Shown piece by piece: positions 1 through 6,101 of a DNA stretch of 8,189 bases. The stretch lies in contig DTYK01000156.1 of assembly GCA_012961925.1 (NCBI GenBank), positions 1 to 8,189 on the forward strand, read 5' to 3'. The notes beneath the pieces are model-generated. The model saw nothing but the letters and a program-made list of their open reading frames with translations. It was not told where the DNA came from and ran no database searches. The DNA comes from Candidatus Latescibacterota bacterium (GTDB taxonomy: Bacteria > Latescibacterota > MVCY01 > DTYK01). The number at the start of each line of letters is the position of its first letter. The first letter of the stretch is position 1. A program made the position numbers and the translations under genes.

Positions 1-94
1 CATCGACCTTTCGTTTCGCACGTAGATTCTTCACATCCTCCCGGTCGAAGAACAGCCGGGGATGCTCCTGTGGTGTCCACGCTCGTATGGTCAT
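1..94 (-). CDS. Heparinase II/III-family-like protein, N-terminal fragment cut by window edge
   Basis: Only the first 31 codons are visible, starting at ATG 94-92 and running off the left edge. The N-terminus contains the phrase HPRLFFDREDVKNLRAK, which matches the 'HPRLff..ed...LR' opening common in heparinase II/III-type polysaccharide lyases and related secreted or cytoplasmic (alpha/alpha)6-barrel enzymes. These cleave uronate-containing polysaccharides by beta-elimination. The start is supported by an AGGAG ribosome-binding site at 102-106, seven bases upstream. No signal peptide is evident in the visible part. The same reading frame is open upstream into the DUF362 remnant, so the start cannot be fixed by an upstream stop and rests on the ribosome-binding site and family resemblance. 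The family call is moderate because the catalytic region is outside the window. Confidence 0.5.
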   Translation of the reverse strand, partial: MTIRAWTPQEHPRLFFDREDVKNLRAKRKVD

Positions 95-430
95 CCGTTC
101 TCTCCTTTCTCTCTTTACCGCACGGCATTGAAAGCCCGGCGACGGCAGAGTGGCCAGCCCGAAATCCCCGAACACCTCAGAGGCGGGCCGCATGGATGCG
201 GGGTCCTCGGCTATGACCACATCTCCGGCCCCTGTGTCCACGGCCATAGCCACCACCTCCTCTATCACCTCGGTGTGCGCCGTCATCCCCGTCCTCGGGT
301 CGTTTCCCCCGCCCAAATTGGGCTTGATCAGCACCCGATCTCTGGGCCTTATGACCTCGGAGAAGAGCTCCCCCCACTCCCGAATCGTCCGAGCCACATC
401 TCCGGTTTTCTTTAGAAATACTTCCGCCAT
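95..430 (-). pseudogene. DUF362 domain protein, truncated N-terminal remnant running in frame into the next gene
   Basis: ATG at 430-428 follows GGAGGAG at 433-439, 14 bases after the GH36 stop. The first ~95 codons read as the N-terminal part of a DUF362 protein: RVLIKPNLGGG at about residues 32-42, then TGMTAHTEVIEEVV at about 48-61 and GAGDVVIAEDPAS at about 68-80. DUF362 proteins are usually about 300-400 residues, often with ferredoxin-type clusters in longer versions, and their function is poorly defined. Here recognisable sequence stops near residue 95 (FGDFGLATL). About 17 codons later comes the ATG of the heparinase-like gene, in the same frame with no stop between. In the +1 frame a TAA at 117-115 closes a short tail (AFNAVR), which may be the original gene end. 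I infer an internal deletion that removed most of the gene. A real fusion protein is possible but less likely. Confidence 0.55.
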
Positions 431-444
431 AATCTCCTCCGCTC

Positions 445-2559
445 TCACTCCGAGCCTTCAACCCGGAATCGCACCTCCCATCGCACCTTCCGGGAGGCAT
501 CGCTATTTAGTCTCAGGACCAGCACCGGACCTTCGCTGTAAAACTCTGCATCCGCTCCATTGGCGGATGCCTCGAGAGGAACGTAGCTGGTTCCATCCCA
601 TTCGACCAAAATCCTGACCTCGTAAATGTCCCCGCCCACTAAAAGGCTCTCCCCGGACATGATACCTTGTTCCGGGTCCCATCGGAGGGCCAAGAGATCT
701 GGGTATTGGGTAATATGGCGGTTCGTGTCGAAGAGTAGGGGCAGACTCTCGAAAGGCCGCACGCAAAGGACGAGGCAGGATTCGGGCTCAAGATGAAAAG
801 TCCTTCCGGTTCCAAGTTCCCCGAGGAACTCCTTTCCCCAGAAGTCGTATAGCATATATCTTCCCGGAGGAAGGCCGAGCTTTTCGGGAGAAATATCTAT
901 TTCCGATCCATCCTCCTCGAACCACCGGAAAAGACCCACCACGTCCCAGCAGCCCCAGCCCGTCGCCACCTTCAGATCCCAAACCTGCGGATAGGGTCCG
1001 TAGGGAGGACGCGACCAGAGGTCCATGGGGCGGATATCCTGTGCCGGAAAGACCCGTCGGAGCAGTTCCACCCGTTCCTCGGGTAACTCGTGCACGGGAT
1101 CCGATACCAGTAGTACCTGGCCGCTAAGTCCCAAAAGGCTAGCCCATGCCCTGGCCTGGTCCATCGTGAGTGTCGGCCGGACAATCAGCACGTCCGGATC
1201 GCAGTACCAGGCGATTGTGTGCATCCAATAGTTGGAGAAAGTAGCTTGAAGGGCGGGCTCGACGGACGGCCAGTGTTCCCCTACATCCGTCCCGGTCCGG
1301 CAGCAGTCTCCGAACCCCATGGCCCGCCACTGTGTAGCGCAGATCAGCAGCGTCCGTTTGGGCCCAATGGCCTTGCGAATGATTGCCAACCAGTCCCGGT
1401 AGGCTTCGTCTGGGGTAATCGAGGGGTCGTAGAGCTGATCCCGACAGAGGGTATACCACTGCTGCATCTCCCCCTCGCCATCGATCTTGAAAAAGTCGAT
1501 GCCCCATTCCTGAGCCATTGTGCGGAAGATCTTCTCGAACCATTCCCGCTTCACCTCGGGGTGGGTCGGGTCAACGTAGGGATAGTTGCCAAAACGGCGG
1601 AACACTTTTCCGTTGGGATCACGCAGGACCCACTCGGGTTTCGTTTCTAAGTACTTTGAGTCCACGTGGCCCAGCGACTGGGGCAGAACCCAGATACCAG
1701 GGGTGAACCCCTTGGAACGAACGTAGTCCACTATCCACTTCGGTCCATGTGGGAAGAGGTCCTCCCGCCATTCGAGCCAGCTTTCGTCCTGGTAACCGTC
1801 GTCCCACTGCACCACAACGCACCCGAAAGGCTTAAGGTGCTCCTTCAACCAGTCGGTGATGGTCACCAAGATCTTCTCCGAAGTCTTCCGGCCATAACAA
1901 TACCAGGACTCCCACCCGGAAGGCGGCAGAGGGTGGTGTGTCCGGTCATACGGCCTGTAGTGGGGCATACCCCGGTGTTCTGTGATGAAATCCTCAATTA
2001 CCTGTGCCGACAGGAGCTCCGGGATCGACCCGAAGATCGTGATCACCCGAGTCTCCACGCTGTGGGCTCCGGTCATACGGTTCGTTCTTATCTGCCGCTT
2101 CCCATCCACTCCGAACCGGAGGATCCGGTCCGTCCATTTATCGAAGAGGCAGTCACAGAGTGTGCCCTCTACATGCCCCAACCCAGCCTGCACCACCTCT
2201 CCGCGATCTCCAGGTTCAATTCGGCAAAGGTAAGGTTCGCCGCCCCAGCAGATATTCCCGTGTAACGTATATTCCCACCACTCCCCGATGGGGTACAGTC
2301 TGAGGTAGATCCGGGTTGGTCCGCAACCCACCTCAAGAAGAACCCCCTGCGGACGTTCTTCCTCGGGAACCAGAGAAAAGTGGGTAATTACTTGGTCACC
2401 AGCCGGAGCGGTTACCGTGTAGGGCCTCCCGTAGAGCTCGAGCGCTAAGCGCGTCTCTACATCTCCCTTCTGTGCACGCAAGCTGATCCCTTCCAGAACC
2501 AGCGACCCATTATAGGTTGCGTCCAATCGGCCGTCGTTCAGTGTCACATTCCATCCCAT
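445..2559 (-). CDS. Glycoside hydrolase family 36-like alpha-galactosidase (704 aa)
   Basis: A full-length protein of the GH36/raffinose-synthase superfamily, expected to hydrolyse alpha-galactosides or a related alpha-glycoside with retention, using two carboxylates. Residues ~1-190 look like the N-terminal beta-sandwich. A TIM barrel follows at ~210-520, with the substrate-pocket motif QWDDGYQ (251-257), GIWVLPQ (288-294), the probable nucleophile D360 in FFKIDGEG and the probable acid/base D425 in CRTGTDVGEHW. A C-terminal beta domain (~530-600) is followed by a further beta-rich segment (~605-704) beginning DTNRHITQ. No signal peptide is visible, so a cytoplasmic enzyme acting on imported oligosaccharides is likely. 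The start ATG has AAGGAG eight bases upstream (2569-2574). It ends 14 bases before the DUF362 start, so they were probably co-transcribed. No frameshift or stop is seen across 704 codons, in contrast to its neighbours. Exact substrate is not predictable. Confidence 0.85.
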   Translation of the reverse strand: MGWNVTLNDGRLDATYNGSLVLEGISLRAQKGDVETRLALELYGRPYTVTAPAGDQVITHFSLVPEEERPQGVLLEVGCGPTRIYLRLYPIGEWWEYTLHGNICWGGEPYLCRIEPGDRGEVVQAGLGHVEGTLCDCLFDKWTDRILRFGVDGKRQIRTNRMTGAHSVETRVITIFGSIPELLSAQVIEDFITEHRGMPHYRPYDRTHHPLPPSGWESWYCYGRKTSEKILVTITDWLKEHLKPFGCVVVQWDDGYQDESWLEWREDLFPHGPKWIVDYVRSKGFTPGIWVLPQSLGHVDSKYLETKPEWVLRDPNGKVFRRFGNYPYVDPTHPEVKREWFEKIFRTMAQEWGIDFFKIDGEGEMQQWYTLCRDQLYDPSITPDEAYRDWLAIIRKAIGPKRTLLICATQWRAMGFGDCCRTGTDVGEHWPSVEPALQATFSNYWMHTIAWYCDPDVLIVRPTLTMDQARAWASLLGLSGQVLLVSDPVHELPEERVELLRRVFPAQDIRPMDLWSRPPYGPYPQVWDLKVATGWGCWDVVGLFRWFEEDGSEIDISPEKLGLPPGRYMLYDFWGKEFLGELGTGRTFHLEPESCLVLCVRPFESLPLLFDTNRHITQYPDLLALRWDPEQGIMSGESLLVGGDIYEVRILVEWDGTSYVPLEASANGADAEFYSEGPVLVLRLNSDASRKVRWEVRFRVEGSE

Positions 2560-2676
2560 AGCAATTTCTCCTTGGTTTTTTTATTTATCCGGCGCTGAAA
2601 CTTCTATGAATCTGAAAGTCATCCTCGCCTGAATATCCACAGGTAACCCCGTGTGAAAAAATCATGGCAGCCTGGT

Positions 2677-2691
2677 ATCTCCGGTGGAGAT
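2677..2691. repeat. Operator-like inverted repeat upstream of GH36
   Basis: ATCTCC-GGT-GGAGAT is a perfect 6-bp inverted repeat with a 3-base centre. On the minus strand the outer bases also pair partly (GGTA ... TACC). It lies about 120 bases upstream of the GH36 start and 9 bases downstream (on the minus strand) of a TTGACA box, so a bound repressor would sit on the promoter core. No regulator gene is visible in the window. This could equally be a weak transcript hairpin. Confidence 0.35.
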
Positions 2692-2699
2692 TTTACCAT

Positions 2700-2705
2700 T
2701 GTCAA
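2700..2705 (-). promoter_or_regulatory. Candidate -35 box (TTGACA) for the GH36 transcript
   Basis: A perfect sigma70-type -35 hexamer TTGACA is read on the minus strand at 2705-2700, pointing to the GH36 gene. At the ideal 17-18 base spacing the -10 position falls in GGAGAT/GAGATA, a poor match to TATAAT and part of the palindrome. The promoter is therefore only a candidate. It is the most sensible place for one because the upstream gene fragments are broken. Confidence 0.25.
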
Positions 2706-2878
2706 GAGTGAGAAGATTTAGCTTTAGCGGGACAAACATCCAATCGTGTTCGGTACAAAACGCAGCCCACGTTCACTTCCTGAGGTTATACTCATCTACC
2801 CCCCTTAAGCCGAAGGTTTTTCATCGTATGGCGAGAATTCAATCGCCACTTTAGAGCTCATAAGAACTGACAGCGTCT

Positions 2879-3295
2879 TCAGCGTATTAAAACGGAAATC
2901 TCGGGTGTCCGCAGCAATGATGCCAGACCTTCCATAGACTGAGCACTAGGCGGTTCCAGACCCTCAAGTTTGTAAGGAAGTCCCAGTTGTCGGTACTTGG
3001 ATTCGCCTAACTCATGATATGGGAACAACTCCACGGACACAGGCCGTTCGAGTGTCTGAAGAAATTCCTTAAGGCAGTGGATATGCTCCGGACTATCATT
3101 TATGCCGGGTATGATCGGCACCCTAATGATTACAGGAATACCCGCGCCTACAACTAATTTCAAGTTTTCCAGTATCAAATGGTTATCCACACCTATGTAC
3201 TTTCGATGTAGACATGGGTCCATGTGCTTGACGTCATAATAGCACATGTCTGCAAGGGACAATACTCGTAGAATTTCAGAACTATCCGCCCCTGT
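2879..3295 (-). pseudogene. Radical-SAM glycyl-radical-enzyme activating protein, C-terminal fragment
   Basis: About 138 codons match the C-terminal half of pyruvate-formate-lyase-activating-enzyme-like proteins. These use S-adenosylmethionine and a 4Fe-4S cluster to install the glycyl radical on a partner enzyme. Visible landmarks in order are LADMCYYDVKHMDP, HRKYIGVDNHLILENLK, VIIRVPIIPGINDSPEH and the family signature VELFPYHELGESKYRQLG. The protein ends at TGA 2881-2879, a plausible natural terminus. The CxxxCxxC cluster-binding N-terminus, which should precede this by more than 100 residues, is absent. Upstream the frame hits TGA at 3310-3308 after a few unrelated codons, and the sequence there instead belongs to a GHL6-like gene in another frame. 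It has no ribosome-binding site and cannot be functional alone. No glycyl-radical enzyme partner gene is in the window. Confidence 0.75.
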
Positions 3296-3534
3296 CTGTG
3301 ACAGGCCTCAACTAAGGACCTTAGCAGATCGCGGCCACCGTAGTGCCCGATCTTTGTCGGGTAGTAAGCGATGCCGTGGTGATCCTTGATATAGAACTCG
3401 ACTGCCGCACAGCCTGCCTGCTTGAGCTTGCCAATGAGGACATCAGGATCCATGGCTCGATGCCGGTTTGTGGCCCAGTCAGGGCTTACATAGAGCACGT
3501 GCACCTTACGAAAATCATCTCCAAACCAATTCAT
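3193..3534 (-). pseudogene. GHL6-like (hypothetical glycosyl hydrolase 6) N-terminal fragment
   Basis: ATG at 3534-3532 lies six bases after AAGGAG (3541-3546). A GTG at 3540 is in frame but abuts the ribosome-binding site and is unlikely to be the start. Residues ~1-85 resemble the start of GHL6-type TIM-barrel hydrolases: FRKVHVLYVSPDW, the phrase AGCAAVEFYIKDHHGIAYYPT (about 42-62), then GRDLLRSLVEACHRQG (about 69-84). Family members are usually several hundred residues. After ACHRQG the family resemblance ends. The remaining ~30 codons are out-of-frame sequence of the activase fragment, closing at TAG 3195-3193. It is therefore a truncated chimera, probably non-functional. It sits 76 bases after the isomerase stop. 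Confidence 0.65.
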
Positions 3535-3540
3535 ATCCAC

Positions 3541-3546
3541 CTCCTT
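3541..3546 (-). promoter_or_regulatory. Ribosome-binding site deciding the GHL6-like start
   Basis: AAGGAG on the minus strand lies six bases before ATG 3534-3532 and directly against GTG 3540-3538. The spacing selects the ATG. It shows that the GHL6-like gene kept an intact translation start although its body is lost. Confidence 0.6.
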
Positions 3547-3610
3547 AAAGGATACACCACTTTGTTGAAAGAGGCTGTTTTTTTACAAAACCATGTTAGC
3601 AATTGATCAA

Positions 3611-4471
3611 TCAGGACAAACTTTCTATAAGCTGTTTGCTTTCCCTTATGAATCTGACTTTCTCACCCCAGCTTACGTTCGTATCAATTATATCCACTTC
3701 AAAGATATAGGGGCCGGAGTATTCGATCTTCTTAAAGACCTTCATAACTGCCCTCCAATCGATCAATCCTTTGCCTGGAGGCAGGTGTTCCTCACGATCG
3801 GGTATGGAAGTGTCATGTAAATGGGTACTAATGATGTAGCGTCCTCCCTGACAGATAGCGTCTTTCAGATCCAATCCTCCGGATACAGCGTGAGATGTAT
3901 CAAGACATATCCCTATTTGGCCCTCACTATCCACTCCTTCAATAATATCTCTCAACTCCGAAGGTGTACATCCGAACCTATATTCAGGTTCAATTTCACC
4001 GCCCTCGTTTTCCAGACTGAGTTTGAGAGTCGTCCCCTTTATGTGCTCTGCAAGTTCTGTCAACGAATTCACATACAGCTTAACTGCCCTTCTTCTGTCT
4101 CTCACAGGGAAGGGTGCGCCCGGATGAATGACCAACTCCTCCGCTTCCAATTCCAGGGCATAATCCGCCCATCGCTTGTAAAAATCTGTTGCCTCTCTGC
4201 GTTCGTTTTCATCCGGACTCGCCATATTTTTCCAGTCGGTATGAAGTTGCATCAGCGAAAGCTCTGTATCCGCCAAGCCTTTTTTGATGTCCGAAAGGGC
4301 AAGAGTGGAGCCATGATGTTCGGGCCAGAGCGGCCCAAAACCCAGCACACCATCAAAGCCCAGTGTTTTGATCTGCTCCATCGCCCGCAAGTAGAATCCG
4401 CAATCGTGGTCTGTAAAGTAGTCCGGATTCAGTCCCCATTTGTGTTTCACCATGCTGCTTAATGTCTCCAT
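3611..4471 (-). CDS. Sugar phosphate isomerase/epimerase (xylose-isomerase-like TIM barrel, 286 aa)
   Basis: Full length for the AP-endonuclease-2/xylose-isomerase-like TIM-barrel family, whose members isomerise or epimerise free or phosphorylated sugars, keto-sugars or inositols with a divalent metal. Candidate metal or catalytic residues lie at the ends of successive strands: H116 (VIHPG), E154 (LSLENEGG), D191 and H194 (ICLDTSH), H217/H219/D220 (STHLHD) and E258 (YIFEVD). A GKGLIDWRAV loop lies at 234-243. Numbering assumes ATG 4471, which has only AGGA 14 bases upstream. An internal ATG at 4453-4451 (MVKHKWGLNPDY) has GGAG 12 bases upstream and a more family-like beginning, so the true start may be there. 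It begins 36 bases after the dehydrogenase stop and shares its frame. The pairing with a Gfo/Idh/MocA dehydrogenase suggests oxidation and isomerisation of one sugar or polyol. The exact substrate is unknown. Confidence 0.85.
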   Translation of the reverse strand: METLSSMVKHKWGLNPDYFTDHDCGFYLRAMEQIKTLGFDGVLGFGPLWPEHHGSTLALSDIKKGLADTELSLMQLHTDWKNMASPDENERREATDFYKRWADYALELEAEELVIHPGAPFPVRDRRRAVKLYVNSLTELAEHIKGTTLKLSLENEGGEIEPEYRFGCTPSELRDIIEGVDSEGQIGICLDTSHAVSGGLDLKDAICQGGRYIISTHLHDTSIPDREEHLPPGKGLIDWRAVMKVFKKIEYSGPYIFEVDIIDTNVSWGEKVRFIRESKQLIESLS

Positions 4472-4507
4472 GGTCTTGATAATGTTCCTATATGTTCGGA
4501 TGGACTC

Positions 4508-5626
4508 CTACTCTGGGTCTGCCTCCACTCCCCGGTTTGGCATCCTCCTGAAAAGCACCTCCAGATCCGGTGATTCCTTCAGAGGCAGCCTTATCTTTTG
4601 GCCTGTCTGCGATGAGAGATAGACGGCGTTGATGGCTTCAATCGCTTTGCGACCATCCTCACCGGTCACCAGAGGCGTCTTATCGTTCAAAATACAATCA
4701 CAGAAGTGCTCCAGTTCCTTCTTATACCTACCGCTCCTGCTCACCTCCGCATCGATGTCAAAGTCATTGTATCTGGTCACATCAGTTACCCGATTTCCTC
4801 GTTCATAAAGATGCATCCTGAAGGGCTCGAACGACACAAAACTCCAGGCAGGGCCGAATTCGATCTCCAGCGAAGCCTTAGTTCCATCGATGAGATAGTA
4901 TTCATTGAGAGGCTTGTGGGTCATCCTCGTCTGGTGATGAATGCTTATTCCTCCGTTCACATGTCGCAGAATGGCTGCAACCTGATCTTCTACTTCATTT
5001 TCTTTCCGGATAATGGAAATCTCACCGCTGACCGTTTCGATCTCGCCCATCCACCAGCGGCAGAGGTCTATGGTATGGGAGCCGTGGTCCTGAAATATTC
5101 CTCCCTACGTTTCCAGCGCAACCCTCCATCCTTGCCTGCGGCCGCTGCTGTAGCAGCTCCAGTCCGAGATAATTTGCACGACCTCACCCAGTGTGCCATT
5201 CCGGATTAGTTCCGCAGCGTACTGCATGCTCTTGTCAAAGCGTTTCATCAATCCGACCATAAGCTTCACCCCATGCTTTCGGCAGGCCTCCAACATCAGG
5301 TCGCACTCTCCTATAGTGCGAGCCATGGGCTTCTCGCAAAGAATATGTTTGCCTGCTTCGGCAGCCTTAACAACCTGTTCGGCATGGAGATAAACGGGTG
5401 AGCCAATGATCACTGCGTCAATGTCTGCTTTATCAAGAAACTCATCGTAATCGGCAAAAACTTGTCTTGCACCGTATTTCTTTCGCATCTCTTCGGCTCT
5501 TTGTACTTCCGGGTCCATGGCTGCTACCAGCACCCCGTTCTCGACCAACCGAAGAATAACGCCAAACATCACTCGGGTCGCGCCGCAGCCGGCAATCCCC
5601 AATCTGACTTTTTCTTGAGCAGACAT
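4508..5626 (-). pseudogene. Gfo/Idh/MocA-family dehydrogenase interrupted by an in-frame amber codon
   Basis: Reading through one TAG gives 372 codons, a normal length for NAD(P)-dependent Gfo/Idh/MocA sugar or polyol dehydrogenases. The N-terminal Rossmann domain has LGIAGCGATR (9-18), the switch to D38, and the conserved CEKP motif (E98-K99-P100). Codon 174 is TAG (5107-5105), directly before GGIFQDHGSHTIDLCRWW (175-192), which carries the family's catalytic-type D180 and H184. The C-terminal domain follows without further interruption to TAG 4510-4508. Without readthrough the product is 173 residues and lacks the substrate domain. The start is backed by AAAGGAGG six bases upstream. Because sequence on both sides is in frame and well conserved, this is a single substitution: a recent nonsense mutation, a sequencing error, or a recoded/suppressed codon. 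TAG also ends the intact deacetylase at 6104-6102, so it acts as a stop here. Confidence 0.85.
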
Positions 5627-5638
5627 TGATTTCCTCCT

Positions 5639-5853
5639 TTATGTCTCTTCTTGGAGTAAGGTGTTGTTGGCCACGTGTGGAGCCTGCGGGTAGAATGTGA
5701 AAAGAACACCCCACGGGAATTTCGACCCGCCGTCTCCTTCGCCCGGAAGATCAATACAAGGCGGAGCTTTAAAGGAAAGTAGAGCTCATATCCTTGGTGT
5801 TCATGGTACCGGGTGCTCAAATTCTTTCCTACGAGTATGGTGAAGACCCTATA
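5639..5853 (-). pseudogene. Cupin-like protein remnant, frameshifted
   Basis: Two minus-strand frames carry pieces that together look like a cupin beta-barrel. The first (about 5853-5745) contains YHEHQGYELYFPLK, which fits cupin motif 1 (HxHx3E) with a strand before it (RVFTILVGK). The second (5785-5642) contains FYPQAPHVANN, which fits the Hx3N part of motif 2. About 43 codons separate the two histidine motifs, within the usual inter-motif range. The second frame ends at TAA 5641-5639, overlapping the dehydrogenase ribosome-binding site, as a natural gene end would. No start or ribosome-binding site is visible and the upstream boundary merges with the GH127 scrap. The fragment could derive from a small sugar-pathway cupin or an AraC-type sensor domain. 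The call rests on short motifs only. Confidence 0.4.
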
Positions 5854-6099
5854 GTTCAACCCCGGCTTCTGCACGAAGAACCGGCAAGGAAGTCCGGCTC
5901 GAATTGACGGGCGAATGTCCGCTCGGGGGACTTGGGGTCCGCAGCCAGCTTCACGTCCAACGCGGACATAGCGGGATTGTCCGCACCCTCGATGCAGTAT
6001 ACGATCGGCCCCCGCATCACGGCTAGACTTCCGGTGTTTTTCCCTCAGCCTCGAATGGGCCTCCACGGGAGTGACCGGCATTTGAAGGGCTAAAGCCCT
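5849..6099 (-). pseudogene. GH127 (DUF1680) beta-L-arabinofuranosidase remnant, C-terminal part, frameshifted
   Basis: Three successive minus-strand frames spell one continuous GH127-like stretch. Frame one gives MPVTPVEAHSRLRE (from 6081). After a shift near the A-run at about 6041-6033, frame two gives SLAVMRGPIVYCIEGADNP followed by ALDVKLAADP and FEPDFLAG (to about 5881). Another shift gives VLRAEAGVEL, ending at TAG 5851-5849. The RGPxVYCxEGxDNP phrase is highly characteristic of GH127 C-terminal beta domains. The ~450-residue catalytic barrel upstream and the final strands are missing, and the scrap begins within a few bases of the deacetylase stop. GH127 enzymes release beta-L-arabinofuranose from plant-type glycans. 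This copy is dead. Confidence 0.7.
6086..6099. repeat. Short palindrome at the deacetylase / GH127-remnant junction
   Basis: AGGGCT-AA-AGCCCT is a perfect 6-bp inverted repeat three bases past the deacetylase stop. On the minus strand it reads GTAGTGAGGGCTTTAGCCCT. It could form a small hairpin that protects or ends the deacetylase transcript, but no U-tract follows. It also resembles the small interspersed palindromes scattered between genes in some uncultured bacteria. Copy number elsewhere cannot be judged from this window. Confidence 0.45.
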
Positions 6100-6101
6100 C
6101 A

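Larger units (their letters stand above)
2560..2878. other. Intergenic spacer upstream of the GH36 gene
   Basis: About 320 bases without a convincing gene. It holds the GH36 ribosome-binding site, an operator-like palindrome and a TTGACA hexamer. Two short minus-strand open stretches look protein-like but cannot be assigned. One overlaps the end of the activase fragment in another frame and ends at TAA 2807-2805. The other (2661-2584, TAA 2583-2581) stops just before the GH36 ribosome-binding site and could be the tail of a lost upstream gene. No tRNA-like or strong terminator structure was found on the minus strand. Confidence 0.6.

Noticed and set aside
1666..2265. A 199-codon plus-strand open frame opposite GH36
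   Set aside because: It lies wholly inside the well-supported GH36 gene, has no family resemblance and no ribosome-binding site. It is an antisense shadow of a GC-rich gene.
2811..2824. CCTT-AAGCCG-AAGG followed by TTTTT on the plus strand
   Set aside because: The stem is only 4 bp and points in the direction opposite to all genes, so it is not called as a terminator.
2805..2940. A second minus-strand frame overlapping the activase end, reading SGIIAADTRDFRFN and closing at TAA 2807-2805
   Set aside because: It reads like protein but overlaps a better-supported activase terminus, has no start signal and matches no family I recognise. Chance cannot be excluded.
3541..3610. A possible terminator with a T-run on the plus strand (TTTTTTT near 3578-3584)
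   Set aside because: The only adjacent stem is 4 bp (CTTT/AAAG), and no plus-strand gene exists that it could terminate.
3821..4462. A 213-codon plus-strand open frame opposite the isomerase
   Set aside because: The isomerase on the minus strand shows all expected metal-site motifs. The plus-strand product is cysteine- and serine-rich without domains.
4706..5209. A 167-codon plus-strand frame opposite the dehydrogenase
   Set aside because: It overlaps conserved Gfo/Idh/MocA sequence on the other strand and has no recognisable features.
5642..5785. Reading LPGEGDGG in the cupin-like scrap as a phytanoyl-CoA dioxygenase remnant
   Set aside because: The PGxGDGG phrase recalls that family, but the following PGSHK motif is absent and the histidine motifs fit a cupin better.
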